Part shown: in pieces, positions 32,989-44,844 of the stretch
How positions within the stretch are numbered: the stretch's first letter is position 1
Layout of the letters: each line of letters begins with the position of its first letter
From: Metaphire vulgaris
Lineage: Eukaryota; Annelida; Clitellata; Crassiclitellata; Megascolecidae
Assembly: GCA_018105865.1 (NCBI GenBank)
Contig: CM030837.1
Location: 11,786,725 to 11,850,724, forward strand
Length of the DNA: 64,000 nucleotides
Direction: 5' to 3'
The notes under the pieces: generated by a model
Database searches by the model: none
What the model saw: the letters and a program-made list of their open reading frames with translations, nothing else
Told to the model about the DNA's origin: nothing
Program-made: the position numbers and the translations under genes

Positions 32989-33092
32989 TGGCGTATTTAG
33001 AATTTTGGTAAGGTGGGGCCAGCCCATGGCGAGCGCGAAGCTGCTGGCCGAATAAGACACTGTTGCATTGGTCAATTCGGGATGGGACAAAT

Positions 33093-33133
<41 letters not shown>

Positions 33134-33881
33134 TTGTATGGCAACTGCGGTTGGGATGTACCGTAATGGCGAAATGCTTTGATCCTGTGGCATCTGAACA
33201 GTGATTTTATCCAGACTTCAGGCCTTTGGAGGAAAATTACTTGACTGGAGGGGAAGAGACACCGTTCAATGCAAGAATTTGTCTGTGTTGGGATTTTTGT
33301 GGGGGTGGATGGGTGGGGCGGGGTTGTGGGATTTTGGGAGGAGGAATTTTTCCCTGTAGGACCTGTATAAAACAGTATCTTGAACATTGAACAGGCCAAA
33401 TACAATGGGGGTCTGGGGGCGTAGTCCCTAGTGGAGTCCAGGGGCAAAGCCCCTGGTGGGGGTCAGGGGCGAAGCCCCCTGAAGCTGGCGACATTTTAAG
33501 ATTTTCCAGATTAATTTTTTCTGAAAATATGCATGATTATGTTCTTTTCATCAACATGTGCAAACGACCTTTATTGGAGAAAAATGGAATTTTGTGGGCT
33601 GTGACTAAGCCCTGTATGCATATTAGGCTGAAAATGTAAGCGTTTTAGACTCGAAATCTAATGTTGTCTGGCGAAATCGCTTAGAAGATGGACCAGACGA
33701 CATTTTAAAAATATCATGAACATTAAGCTAGTAAGTTCTTGGAGTAATGACTACTCCAAGAGTAACTTTCTGTACGTACGTGGGACAACTACAGCACTTG
33801 ATTGGCCAGAATGGATGGGTGAGGACAGGCTAGGCCAATACCAAAGGGGGCCATGGCCCAAATGGCCCAATGGTAAATACG

Positions 33882-33882
<1 letters not shown>
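32986..33882. mobile_element. hAT element, CAGTGGCGTATTTA family, long form
   Basis: Left end CAGTGGCGTATTTAGAATTT after (TA)n. The right side reads GGCCCAATGGTAAATACGC and loses its last CACTG into another (TA)n. The tips equal those of the short copies at 38680 and 54030. The interior holds (GT)n at 33098-33131 and GGGGGCGAAGCCCC-like repeats at 33400-33480. No transposase seen. Confidence 0.75.

Positions 33883-33884
<2 letters not shown>

Positions 33885-33932
<48 letters not shown>
33885..33932. repeat. (TA)n microsatellite
   Basis: TA tract replacing the terminus of the previous element. Confidence 0.95.
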
Positions 33933-33935
<3 letters not shown>

Positions 33936-33973
33936 TTATATATATAGTCCTCTATATTATATTATATATATGT

Positions 33974-34070
33974 CAAAAACGTTGGGAAAATAATAAAAAA
34001 AACTTTACAAAACGTAAAAACGTTGGAAAAATAAAAAACGTTAAAAACGTTGAATAAAAAACGTTACCGA
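33974..34070. repeat. AAAACGTT iteron block, left
   Basis: Six AACGTT palindromes in units like AAAACGTTGGAAAAATAA. A matching block lies at 35532-35612. The two bracket the hAT element at 34214-35288, so they may be subterminal arrays of an older element. Confidence 0.6.
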
Positions 34071-34213
34071 TGTTTATCTGAGCGAGATAAGGGCATGTGT
34101 CTTACCCACCCACGGGGAATAAACAATCAAGTCACACTATGGTAAACGAATGTGAAATTTGATAAACAGCAATAATACTGGTATAAATTGCTTACTCTAT
34201 GTTGTAGGCTAAG

Positions 34214-35288
34214 TAGGGCTGGTCCGAATATTCGCTTCGTATTCGCTTCGGCGCCGAATAGTGTGACAATAGTCTATTCGTATTCGTTCGAATAGTGTTG
34301 GTCAAAACGAATACGAATAGTGGTCACATGACATTAAAAATTTGTATATAGTTTAATACTTCAGTTTAGTAAATTCAAGTGCCACTTTTTTTGTTCTAAA
34401 TTTTGCCAACAACGCTGACGCCAGCCGGTGAGCTCTTCGAAACTCAGCGCTATCGAGAAATGTAGGCCAGTAATTAATCCGAACTTTCGCTCAAAAAAAG
34501 AATAATTATCCTGAGTAATCATTCATTACATTAATTACATAAGCAGTAGAATATTGATAGAAATCTATTGGTGTTTAAATGAAGACATTGAACAATGGAT
34601 ATTTTTATTTGGTTAGTTAAACCATAGTTACCAATTAGGGTGGAAAAAAGTTAACTAGTAATTACAACTATATTTTTTAATAGGCCATTGAAAAAAGTTT
34701 ATTTGAGTTAAATTTCATTTTGTTCTATTTTGAATAAAAATTAAAATCAAATATCGTTGCTTCATTAGTTTAACCCATTGACGTCGATGGATGGGCGATG
34801 CCCGATTTGGCCTAAAAAGTATTTGAGTTAAATTTCTTTGTTTAATATTTGCGATGGATGACGAAATTGTTTAAAGCAACGAAATTGCAACGTTCACGTT
34901 GTACAGTACCGTCATTTTTCACGGCGGTGGTTCCTTGACGTCGTTCACAACAACTGCGATGCATAATCATGTCGTACAAACACACGGCCGAGTAAGAACA
35001 GATGGTATTTAAAGTCTTTATTTCTACTTTGCGTACACAATTTGTCTTTTGTCCACACTGGAAGTTGCTAAACTATACGTATATATAAGTTATACAAGGA
35101 TTCTTATAAGTAGTAGGCTAATAGTATTGTGGTAGCACACAGCACTATTGCTGACCGCATTATGGCGACTTGCATTGGAAAGGGTATGGTATACACTATT
35201 CGTATTCGTATTCGTTATTCGTCGAATAGTGAAGCCGACTATTTGTATTCGTCCGAATAGTTCAAAACCCCTATTCGGACTAGCCCTA
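34214..35288. mobile_element. hAT-like element with ATTCGTATTCG iterons
   Basis: Ends TAGGGCTGGTCCGAATA and complement TAGGGCTAGTCCGAATAGGG. ATTCGTATTCG/CGAATACGAA arrays lie inside both ends. The flanks do not give a clean 8-bp duplication (GTTGTAAG on the right; GTTGTAGG lies 5 bp off on the left). Confidence 0.75.
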
Positions 35289-35531
35289 GTTGTAAGTAAG
35301 TAAAGCTGCATGACCAGCCAATAAGCAATCGACTGCTATAGGCCTACTTTATAGCCAAGCAGTAGACAGCTAATTAACTAGCTCGTTGTAGCTGGTTTCA
35401 GAAAATCTATGTCCTTATTTTGCCAACGTTTTTTTTATTATAAAATCATGTTCTATGTAATGTGTTCAAATAGCCCTTCTAGGATGATTTACCACATAAA
35501 TCTTAACTTTCAATAAATAAAATAAATAAAT

Positions 35532-35607
35532 AAATATAAAAAAACGTTGGAAAAAATAAGAAACGTTAAAAATGTATAAAACGTGGGAAAAATAAAAACG
35601 TAAACAC

Positions 35608-35658
<51 letters not shown>
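35532..35658. repeat. AAAACGTT iteron block, right, then (TA)n
   Basis: AAAACGTTGG and GAAACGTT units followed by (TA)n at 35611-35658. Confidence 0.6.
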
Positions 35659-35663
<5 letters not shown>

Positions 35664-35784
35664 TGATATATAACCGACACGATGTCATGTTGCAACTCTC
35701 GAAAACTAGTGATGACCTTTTTTTCCTTGTCGCTCTTTTTCACACTAATTAGCGTCATTTCACACTTTTCTTCGGGGCGAGATA

Positions 35785-35925
35785 ATTTTTTGGTCAAATT
35801 TGGCCAAATTTTGGCAAATTATGGGCAAATTTTGGGCAATTATAGGCAAATTTTGGGCAATTTTGGGACCAATTTTGGCAAATTTGAAAATTTTTGACAT
35901 TTCCGGCAAATTTGGGATAATTTGG
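35785..35925. repeat. Degenerate GGGCAAATTTT tandem array
   Basis: About ten imperfect units of GGCAAATTTTGGGCAATT. Confidence 0.75.
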
Positions 35926-36017
35926 CGAATTCTTGCACATTTCACATTTATTTATTCACTTAATACATTATTTATTCATTTTCCTTGGGGGAGGGCCCGC
36001 CTGCCCCTCCCCAAATG

Positions 36018-36215
36018 AAAGCCCCTGTTCACACTGTTCATTTTGATGCTTTTGATGTCCTCAGGTCCGGGCCCCCTTTTACTCGCCGGGCTCCTTTCTT
36101 TATTGTAATTATTGTTATTATTGTTAATTATGCATATTCATCATCGGCCCGGGCCCCCTCGAGACCGCCGGGCCCCTGTGCATTTACCCTCTGCCCCTCC
36201 TTCTCGGAGGCCGTG
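36018..36215. mobile_element. Partial hAT MITE, CAGGGCCTCCGAGAG family, reverse copy
   Basis: Complement of 36100-36215 matches 29300-29395 closely (GGGGCCCGGCGGTCT, GGGCCGATGATGAATATG). The far end has been lost. Confidence 0.75.
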
Positions 36216-36394
36216 CACATACTCCGGTTACATTGCCACCTCCTCCCAATACCCTCCCCTTTATAAAGTTGCAACGACCGTTGGACTGCAGTAGCCAACT
36301 TCAAGCTCCCATCCCCGCCCCAGCGCCTTACAGTAGCTCTCCTTTGAACTCTACTTCAAACATTTCTCAGCCCCTTAAACAGTTAAACTTTATA

Positions 36395-36478
36395 CTTTAT
36401 CGCCGAGTTGTTCGTCGCCCAGTTGCCCTGGCGCCCAGTTGTTCGTCGCCGAGTCGACGTCACCGAGTCGTTTTGTCC
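36395..36478. repeat. GTTGTTCGTCGCCGA short tandem repeat
   Basis: About five imperfect 15-18-bp units. Confidence 0.6.
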
Positions 36479-36855
36479 CGCGCATTATTGCATATCAAAA
36501 TAAAACAATATATAAGAGAATCTGGCTAAAAGATGCGGGAACGCTGTTCCCGTGCGTTCCCATTAAATAAAGCACTGCAGCCAATACAGAAGTAAGGCAT
36601 TGGTAACAGAAATTTCTACAATACGATAGCATTCAGTAGAGAAGTGTCGAGCGTCATATCAACCCTAGCTCCATGCCAGTATCCTTTCCGCGGACCAGAT
36701 TGAAGCTGAATGACTTGCCAGAGAGCGGCGTGGCAGTCTTTTAATCGCAAGCGCTTTGAAATCAAGACTGAGTTATTATGTTTGCTCAGGGATAATGGAT
36801 CTACTTCAGTGTTCGGATGAGGGTATCAGACGCTTCTTCGATTTCAGCCCCATCC

Positions 36856-36912
36856 GCAACAGTCTTCCTCCTCCTCTTCCTCCTCCTCTTCCTCCTCCTC
36901 ATCTTCCTCCTT

Positions 36913-36945
<33 letters not shown>

Positions 36946-36990
36946 TTCCTCTTCTTCTTCGTCTTCTTCCTCTTCCTCTTCCTCTTCAAT
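36856..36990. repeat. (CTT/CCT)n trinucleotide tract
   Basis: Strict pyrimidine strand; open Lys/Arg or Leu frames reflect composition only. Confidence 0.9.
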
Positions 36991-37059
36991 TCGCTCGTTC
37001 TAGTTTCCCTACCGACGAACAGATTCGTTCTGCAGCCTCCTATGACTGATAAACTCGAG

Positions 37060-37215
37060 TTGTTTGTCGAGCTTTCTCGACGAAATTATCAGAGCGACGA
37101 CAAAACCCCAGCGACGCCGACGACGGCGGCGATGGGGGAGACACGGCGGGGTCGGCGGTCGGCGAACCGGTCGACGACGCAGGATAAGCGCTCGACGGCG
37201 AGCGATCCTTTATAA
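37060..37215. other. CpG-dense patch
   Basis: More than 20 CpG in about 150 bp (CGACGACGGCGGCGATGG, CGGCGGTCGGCGAACCGG) in an otherwise AT-rich, CpG-poor region. A plus frame ends at 37215 without a convincing start or family. It may be a promoter/CpG patch or a coding remnant. Confidence 0.45.
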
Positions 37216-37219
37216 TGAA

Positions 37220-37858
37220 ACGTCAATGCACCAAATTCATTAACTTCTGAATAATCAAAAGCAATCCTGCTCGGGCAACGCGTGGCTTGCTGTAAATGGA
37301 AACATGCACTTAGAGGGAACATTCAACGATAGAATTGGTATTTTTACTTTGTCAATATAGGCCCCTAAGCCTTCTACACTTAATTTGAAAAATACACGTA
37401 GACACTAAAATCACTGTGAGAATTTTAATTTTAACAAGCAACCGAATGATTGGTCTTAGAGTCTTAGACCTTGTCTTAATGGAGCATCAGTTTCAAGCAT
37501 TATCCGTTGTATACACTCCTAAATTGCATTAGGCAGTAGATCACATTTTCAAGAACTGCAATTTTAAATGCTCAGCTAGGTTAGCTTAGCTAGGTTAGGA
37601 TAAAAAGAGAACATAGAGGACACAATTTACTTGACCGTTACGATTTCTTTTGCAACTATGCAACATATTTTATAATAAAAGAAATCTTACAAGGTAATTA
37701 AACCTTGTCAATAGCCTAAATTGTATGCACAGAATTCTTAAACTCTTGTGTCCCTCGTGCAACCATTGTACACAAGAAATAACTATTGGCCTTTAACTGT
37801 AACAAGAAATAACTATAACTGTATTTAGGCCTAATGATAATTTCCATTCTTGAGCCAA
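37220..37858. other. Unassigned spacer
   Basis: AT-rich; nothing recognised. Confidence 0.5.
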
Positions 37859-37867
37859 TACTGCAAA

Positions 37868-38064
37868 CATGCATGGGCGTCTGGAGGCGATGCAAGGGGA
37901 ATGCAATTGCACCCCCTGGAAAAGTTGTGGAGTTATGAAAAAAGTATAATTACTTGTTTCTTTCGTCACAAAACCATGTTTTGCACACCCCCGGACATTT
38001 TTTCATTTCTTTCGTCACAAGGCCTTGTTTTGCACCTCCTGGAAAATTCCTGCGGACGCCCACG
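37868..38064. mobile_element. hAT MITE, CATGGGCGTCYGGAGG family
   Basis: Inverted ends ATGGGCGTC / GACGCCCACG; identical octamers ACTGCAAA at 37860-37867 and 38065-38072. The left tip carries a duplicated CATG. Two internal copies of TTTCTTTCGTCACAA. Confidence 0.78.
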
Positions 38065-38654
38065 ACTGCAAATGAAATCTTAGTGGTCATTTTTATGACA
38101 TCGCAATGGGGGGGGATTACGAACCAGGCAACGATATTAAATGCATGCTCGTTATGACTGTCTGCATAAGGTAGCGTAAGTAGTCGGAGCTGAGATCTAT
38201 AAGCGGGAATCAAAGCGCTGTTAAAACGAGTGACAAATTTGCGAGACTACACAAAAGGAGTGATAGATTGGGTGACAAGAATTGACCGAATTAACATAAT
38301 CCTTTTTATTTCTGATCTTCTGGATTCATACACTCAGTTCCAATAAGAAGCTTAGGCACAGTATTTCAAATGTATTTAAAAAGAAAATGAGCTATAATCT
38401 GATTTACGCTAAGCGGTGTGTGCAAATGTTCTTGGAGTCTGACAACTAGTCGTCAGACGTCGGTCAGAGTGTCAGTCGTTGCACCGTGGATCAGGGCACA
38501 CGTCTGGCATAAATTCTAAATATCGTCTGACCGTCGAATTCAACCGAATCCGCATAGATAAATATTAATAACAATTTTGTTTAAGCAAAAGTTACAGACA
38601 AATGTTAATCGCAGAACATCCAATAAGGAAAAAGCAGTACATGGTCCTCGAGTG

Positions 38655-38945
38655 GTGCTAGGACAAAATGTCCGCGGACCAGTGGCGTATTTACCATTGG
38701 GCCATTTGGGCCATGGCCCCCCTTTGGTCTTGCTTGACAAGCAAAAAAAGGTCGTTAACTTTTTCCAAAGTTGTAACTTGTCAGGTCGAAAGTGTCTGCC
38801 CCCCTTACCAAAATTCTAAATACGCCACTGCCGCGGACAAAGTGTCACGGAAATGTAACCATAGCCATAACCCTAAACCGTGATATTTTGTCCGAGACAT
38901 TTTGTCCGTGACATTTTGTCCCCATGACATTTTGTCCGGCCACAC
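38655..38945. mobile_element. Iteron element with GGACAAAATGTCC units (probable hAT)
   Basis: GGACAAAATGTCCGCGGAC at the left, and four GACATTTTGTCC units at 38883-38938 on the right. The outer ends are not fixed. Host of the MITE at 38680. Confidence 0.5.
38680..38830. mobile_element. hAT MITE, CAGTGGCGTATTTACC family, short copy 1
   Basis: Ends CAGTGGCGTATTTA / TAAATACGCCACTG; identical octamers CCGCGGAC on both sides. Contains the hairpin motif at 38734-38758 and an ACTTGTCAGGTCGAAAGTGT module shared with 54030 and 54303. Confidence 0.9.
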
Positions 38946-39003
38946 CCCGAGTCTCGCGAGGAGCTGCTTCATGCCGGAAGGGATAGTTGAATCACAATAG
39001 ACT

Positions 39004-39223
39004 CAGGGCCGGATTAAGGTCCGAGTGGACCTGGGGCTGAGAAAAAAAGGCCGTCGCCTATACTGAAAATCTCTGACAAGCAAAAAAAGGTTATCTTCCT
39101 TCCAAATCGTGCTGAAAATCGTGCTGACAAGCAAAACAAAGGTTATCTTGAAAATCGGTGGGTCTATTTTCAAGATGGGCCGGGGGCTACAGCCCCCTCA
39201 GCCCCCGCCTTAATATGGCCCTG
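39004..39223. mobile_element. hAT MITE, CAGGGCCGGATTAAG family
   Basis: Ends CAGGGCCGGATTAAG and complement CAGGGCCATATTAAGG; flanks AATAGACT and AGTAGACC, 6 of 8. Two hairpin-motif copies at 39073 and 39124. Confidence 0.8.
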
Positions 39224-39239
39224 AGTAGACCTACCTGAC

Positions 39240-39930
39240 ATCTGGATCTACTATCAAATGTGTATAATTTTGCTCTTACTCTTTTCCATTCGAATAAGCT
39301 TACGACATTCAAGTTTCATTCAACTATAGGCCTACTGTCTGTTGAAAATATCTAAACAGGAATGTAGATCTACTGTCTCAAGATTCATCGAATTTTAGTT
39401 TGAATTTCATCGACTATCGAGACTGCCAATGGATGTTTCATGTGAGATTCTCTAAAAATCCAGCGAACATTTGATTGCCTGTGCTTAAATTATATTATTG
39501 TTCAGAAAGCATTTGCGTATGTAGACAATCATAAGTCTTTTGGAACCATCTTTCGAGCCTTCTACTATGGCGCGGCTTCGCTTTTACCCGAAAGAATTAG
39601 GAAATTGGCTTGCTTCACTTGATCGGTCGATTTTTTCTTTACTCAGTCGATTGACTTTATGTGAACGGCAAAGGTAAACATTTGCGGCGACAATTAGTTG
39701 GCGCTAAACAACGCCTGACTGGTCAATATAATCAATCCAACTGTCTTGAAATTTTTAATTTAAGCACCTTATGAATGCACCTGCGATTCGATCAAGCATA
39801 GCAACATCTATGACCACAGGTGTTTCTGCCAAGCTCCCTCCTCTTTTTTGCTTTCCACCTCTTCGACGTGGTTTGATGGATATGCGCCAACTGATGCGTG
39901 TTGAAGTGCAAAATCTCTTTATAACAAAAC
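39240..39930. other. Unassigned spacer
   Basis: No gene or element ends recognised. Confidence 0.5.
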
Positions 39931-39936
39931 TGCTTG

Positions 39937-40250
39937 GGAGTCGTCCATAAATTACGTAACGCGGTTTGGGGGGGGGCTGCCATTTGTTGCGAAGTGTGAC
40001 GACGGAGGGGGGTTCGTAAATGTGACGTAACGCAAAAAATTTTAAGTGATGACCTTTGATCTTTTTTTGCTTGTCGGGGATTTGAGAGAGGAAAAATACA
40101 AGGATGACCTTTATTGCTTGTCAAGACTTTTCGGAAGACGAAAATGGGGGTCGGCCCGTTGTTACGTCATATTTTAGGGGGTCTGACGTTTTGTTACGTA
40201 GGGGGGTCAAAAAGTGCCAAAATCGCGTTACGTAATTTATGGACGACCTC
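39937..40250. mobile_element. TIR element, GGTCGTCCATAAATTACGT family, copy 2
   Basis: Ends GGAGTCGTCCATAAATTACG and complement GAGGTCGTCCATAAATTACG; TTG on both sides as a 3-bp duplication. Two hairpin-motif copies (40048, 40102), against three in the copy at 24351. Confidence 0.75.
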
Positions 40251-40974
40251 TTGTGCCTTATTTGTGTGTTTGTGATGAATGTTATTATGCAACAAGTCTC
40301 TATTTTTAAAAAATACATTTGCGCTATATAATAAAACAGCGATTCAGATTCACGAGGTACAACGGATGAACTCTATGCCTTTCGCGTGCTACGAGAGATC
40401 CGCAACAGAGATGTGCGGATCGCGGATAGATCCGCAGGCGGAGTCAGGTCCGCAAGGATTTAGTGGATCCGCGGACCTTGGCGGACCCAAATATCAAATA
40501 GCCGGCGGACGCGGATTATCCGCGGATCCTGCCAACTGGCAACACGCACACACAGACACACAAATACATATACATTGTGCAATGCTATTTGCTACCTTTT
40601 CAAATTACCTACCTGAATTTTATGGCTATGACATGGTTTCAGATGACCAAAGCGGCAATTACCGCTTTGATCAACAGAAACGCTAAGTTACGAGGTTTAC
40701 ATCAGAGATCAATTCACTCACGGAAGACAGCTTCTGACAAGTTCAAAGTCCAAACAACCCGCATCGGATTCCATGTCATTTAATCCCCAGCGCCAGCTTT
40801 ATAGGAAAACCATGAGATGCAATGACGAGAATGAATAGCTGAGACCTTTAAAGACCGGTGAGTAGAAACGATTTCAATTTTGATTTAAAGAAGATTTCAA
40901 TTGAGAACATTTCAATAGTGATAGCGACACTAATTCTCTTTCAGTGCCAGTAGATTTCGTCAAAGCCCATTGAG

Positions 40975-41662
40975 TAAACAAAGGGGGATTATGTCGGGGG
41001 TTTCATTTCATAAGGTGTACCAGGGGGTACAATGTCCGGGGGATTATGTCCAGGGGATAATGTCCGTTCCTCTTTGAAGAGGTAGGCGCCCTATTGGGGA
41101 ATTTGGAGCGTCTTGGTTATGAAGTAACCAATTTATTGCCTAAATTTGCTTTGTACTGGTCGAGGTGTGCAATATACATTATTCATATATGAACGTACAT
41201 AGGGCCTATAGACTCTCGAGACATTCATTCATAGTTTACGTTCTTCACAGTGCATTTCTAAAAAACCGTCAAGGATACTTTTTAAATGTGACTTAGTCGT
41301 CGCGTCGTTGTTATTCGTTGTTATACAACGTCGACCAAAAACGATTCCGATAAAATAATGGAAAAGATTAAGGTTGGAGAACTGAGCGAATGCTCTCCGA
41401 CCAAACTTAAGTTAAAATCTGATGTGTACAGAAGCAAACAGTAGCGTCTGTTATAAAATGAACGCGATTTAATAACTTTAATTTTAGATTTGAGAACAAA
41501 TTCTATGTTATGATTTATATATAGCGTCTCGTTTATTACGACTATTTGGGGTGTAGGACATTCTCCCCGGACATAATCCTCCCGGACATTACCCCCCCCC
41601 CCGGTACACCCGAGAAAGTGACATACCCGGACATAATCCCCACTTTGTTTACTCTATGGACT
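40975..41662. repeat. Inverted repeat with GGATTATGTCC iterons
   Basis: Arm 40975-41065 (GTAAACAAAGGGGGATTATG, GGTGTACC, ATAATGTCC) is the imperfect complement of arm 41555-41662. A third GGGGATAATGTCC cluster is at 41819-41868. Probably an older iteron-type element inside the 40406 hAT. Confidence 0.6.
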
Positions 41663-42050
41663 TTGAAGTTTGACTATAATCATTGCCTACACCATAAACC
41701 AGACACTAACACTAATCCTAAACGATACTGACGGGCAGCCATGGCATCAGATAACCGATAAATACCTTTTAAAATTAAGATCTATGATATTGATTTATAT
41801 AGTTCATTACTTCTTTGCCGGGGGGGATAATGTCCGGGGATTATGTCGGGGATTATGGGGAGAATGTCCGCGCTTCACTATTTGTGCGCATTGAGTACGA
41901 CACACTCGGACATAGGCACATGATTTTACTGCTTATTGAAATACAGTAGGATAAGCCCTTGCAGGGCTTGCAGAAGGCTTGCAGAAATCATGGGAGGGTG
42001 ATAGTAAAAGACCAAATATAGTTACTATCTGCGGATGCGGATCCTCCGCG

Positions 42051-42240
42051 CAGTGGCGGCTCTAGAATTTGGCAAGTGGGGGGGCCGTTGGGGTGGCAAC
42101 TTCTAATCATGGGGGCCAATCATTTGTTGTTTAATGTATGTAGCATTAAGTATAGGGTCCCAACTGGGGGGGGGCACTGAGGGGCCAGGCACTCAATAGG
42201 GGGCACGGGCCCCCCTGGCCCCTCGGTGGAGCCGCCACTG
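42051..42240. mobile_element. hAT MITE, CAGTGGCGGCTCTAG family, complete copy
   Basis: Ends CAGTGGCGGCTCTAG / GAGCCGCCACTG; identical octamers CCTCCGCG on both sides, duplicating an iteron of the host. Best-preserved reference copy of this family (190 bp). Confidence 0.92.
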
Positions 42241-42485
42241 CCTCCGCGGCTCTTTAAATCGGAAATGCGCGCGGATGCGGATCCTCCGCGGATCTAAACC
42301 TCGCGTAACCGGATTATCCGCGGTCCAAAAATTGTTGGATCCGCACATCTCTGATCCGCAACTAAGATCATGACATCAAAATGATAACGAGCTTCTAGCT
42401 TTTATTCTTGCGGCAGTTTTTGATATCGGTCAAACTTAGCAATTGATAGAGACTTTTCAACCTCCTTTCGCAGGAACTGAATAAG

Positions 42486-42840
42486 GGACTGTCCATTAAT
42501 TATGTCAACAATTTTTGGACAATTTTTGACCCCTCCTCACTTGTCAACAACTGCCAACTTTCAGTGACCCCTATAATTATGTCACCCCCACTAAGATCAG
42601 TAACGGGTCCCCCTAAAAAGTTTAGAATGTTATTATTTTTGCAGCGATTAGGCCTTTTTCCTTTCTTTTGTTCATCAAGTGTCATAATGTGGCGGTGATG
42701 ACCTTTTTTGCTTGTCATGCTTTTTTCCGTTGTAATAAATAGTATTCTATGAAATTTCCTATTTTTATCATTTGTAAAAAATGAAATTTTTGTCGTCAAC
42801 TTCTTTTGACCTCTCCTCTTGTTAACAACTGTCAAATGTG
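42486..42840. mobile_element. GGGACTGTCCATTAATTATG element, right end lost
   Basis: Left end after TAA. Contains the hairpin motif at 42697-42719 and AACTGTCAA repeats. No right terminus. Confidence 0.65.
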
Positions 42841-43308
42841 TTCTGGAAATTGAAATGATACATGGCGGAGAGAGAGAGGGGGAGAGGTAGAGAGAGTCAG
42901 TTCAGACAGAGACGATAATGTTTCAATATCATCTGAACCAGTCGATCTACTGTATACGTTCGTCTGTTGTGGAAATAGATGTCAAATTGCCAAAACGAGG
43001 ACAATGACGACGTCTCTGAGGAAGCAACTGCCGGTGACGCATTCATTTTCAGCAGCTTGACAATGGGTAAGTTGAAGTCTTATAAATTCTTTCCAGACAC
43101 ATGTAGGCATACTTAGCAATTTTTAGTAGGCTTACTTGTTCAATACTCAATTTTGAACAAAAGTTTGTTTAATATTTTGATTTGACAAAATATGATGACA
43201 TATTCCATATGAATTTATTGCAGAATTGGTATTTGAAATTCGGTTTACATTTGCCCTAAGCAATTAGTAAGCATAGATGATCTAATTATGCCATCCCAAA
43301 TACCCCGC

Positions 43309-43336
43309 CCCACTTGTCAAATCCTAGAGCCGCCAC
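43309..43336. mobile_element. Truncated end of CAGTGGCGGCTCTAG MITE
   Basis: CAAATCCTAGAGCCGCCACT only; the remainder is missing. Confidence 0.6.
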
Positions 43337-43339
43337 TTA

Positions 43340-43640
43340 TAATATTTGTATCTGCATTTTGTGGTGAGACATAAAAGTTAGTATAGAGTTAATAAATTCT
43401 GTCGTTTTACATGCCTCTTTGTACACGTAGTCCTATTTAGTAGACAATAAACCTAAAGTTTCATATATTTCATAATTCATAATTTCATTTGAACTGTATT
43501 ACACATGATTAATATTTCACATTAATATTATAATGGGAATACCATGGGACGATGGGATGGGATGGGATGGGACAGGCATAAATTGCCATGGGATGAGATG
43601 GAAATGGGACAGAAAAATCTGTCCCACGGACAAGCTTATG
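43340..43640. mobile_element. hAT-like element half with GGGATGGGATGG iterons, copy 1
   Basis: Shares TAATAAATTCTGTCGTTYTA, CATGCCTCTTTGTACA and TAATGGGAAT with 51945-52160. Ends TGTCCCACGGACAAGCTTATG, the complement of the left end seen at 51756 (CAGGCTTGTCCATGGGAC). 43640-43704 ends ATCGACGCCTATG, the tip of the 17382-23609 family. Confidence 0.65.
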
Positions 43641-43910
43641 GACCCTCACAACCAAATTTTTTGAGGGTCCGGACCACAGGACCCTCACGGAATCGACGCC
43701 TATGTACGAATTCAATCTAAAACTGCAAATATATTGCGCTGTATAAAGAGTATTTATAACATATGCAAATGAAAATCATATCTTCTAGAAGCAAATTTTC
43801 TAGGAAAACGCAGCGATATCGTTTTAATTAAAATCTGCCTACATCTGGAAAAGTTATGGCCAAAATACCATGAGGTCCCGCTTTAATGGGACACCGGTCA
43901 CACCGTGTAC

Positions 43911-43975
43911 ACACACACACACACACACAACACACACACAAACACACACACAAATATATATATATATATATATAC
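43911..43975. repeat. (CA)n-(TA)n microsatellite
   Basis: Interrupted CA run followed by TA. Confidence 0.9.
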
Positions 43976-44082
43976 CGCTGATCTCAAAAGCAATGAACAT
44001 TCGGGCATATTGAAAACGCTTGGAAAGTCCATTAAAACGTTGAAAGCATTAATTTGATTAAACGCACATTTCTGTCAAAGTG

Positions 44083-44712
44083 AACAGTTTGTATATCTTA
44101 GAGGATTCATAAGCTCTGATGGGTCATCCAAAGCAGACGTTAACAGGAGAATCCGACTAGCCAGCGATGTAATGAGAAGACTACAGACCATATGGAAGAA
44201 CAAAAATATCAAAATACCCACAAAGATTCATGTATATAAGTCTCTGGTGTTGAGTGTACTACTCTAAAACTCAGAAACATGGACGCTCACAGCTGAGTTA
44301 TAGCGGAAACTAAAGGTATTTGAAATGGACTGCCTTAGAAAAATAGGCGGCATATCCAAGATAGAACATAAAAGAAACGAAGATATTAGAAAAAGACTAG
44401 GAGCAGAAAGATCAGTAATCAACACAATCCAGGAAACAAGACTGAGATTCTTCGGGCATGTCAACAGAATGAACAACAGACTACCCTATAAAGCTCTGTA
44501 TGGAAGAGTAACAGGAGTAAGATCAAGAGACGACAGAGGAAAAGATGGTTCAACAACATAAGAGAAGACTGCACTGAAATTGGACTAGATGTCACGGCGT
44601 CCACGAGACTTTCACAAGACCGCACTAGATGGAGATCCATACTGAGGCTGTCAAGGCGTGCAGAAGCATCGCCACGGCATTGATGATGATGATGATGATG
44701 ATGATGATGACA
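44083..44712 (+). pseudogene. RTE-like LINE, 3' end
   Basis: Reads FVYLRGFISSDGSSKADVNR, SETWTLTAE, LKVFEMDCLRKIGGI, LRFFGHVNRM, then a UTR ending in (TGATGA)n at 44681-44712. Same block order and tail type as 17566-20690, but a different subfamily. A stop sits where L-Y-G-S-E-T-W should be, and another precedes R-K-L-K. 5'-truncated. Confidence 0.8.
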
Positions 44713-44844
44713 TCTCTGTCAAGCAAAAATCCACTTATTAATTAGCCCTACGGGTTATCAAACTGAATAACGCGCTTGAACCCAGTTTTAAAATGCCAAT
44801 AGGAAAATAAACCCAATAAAACTAATTTAACAATCGTTCGCAAG

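Larger units (their letters stand above)
40406..42353. mobile_element. hAT element with GCGGATCCGCGG iterons
   Basis: Perfect ends CAGAGATGTGCGGATC; identical octamers ATCCGCAA at 40398-40405 and 42354-42361. GGATCCGCGGA-type arrays lie inside both ends (40415-40530, 42026-42050 and 42241-42340). Contains a nested MITE (42051) and a GGATTATGTCC inverted repeat. No transposase recognised. Confidence 0.9.

Noticed and set aside
32729..33193. Minus-strand frame with EELMKKIVRRH
   Set aside because: It is the antisense of a LINE 3' end plus a TA tract; the plus strand carries the homologous coding end and UTR.
36801..36989. Lys/Arg-rich open frame
   Set aside because: Translation of a purine-only strand of a triplet repeat.
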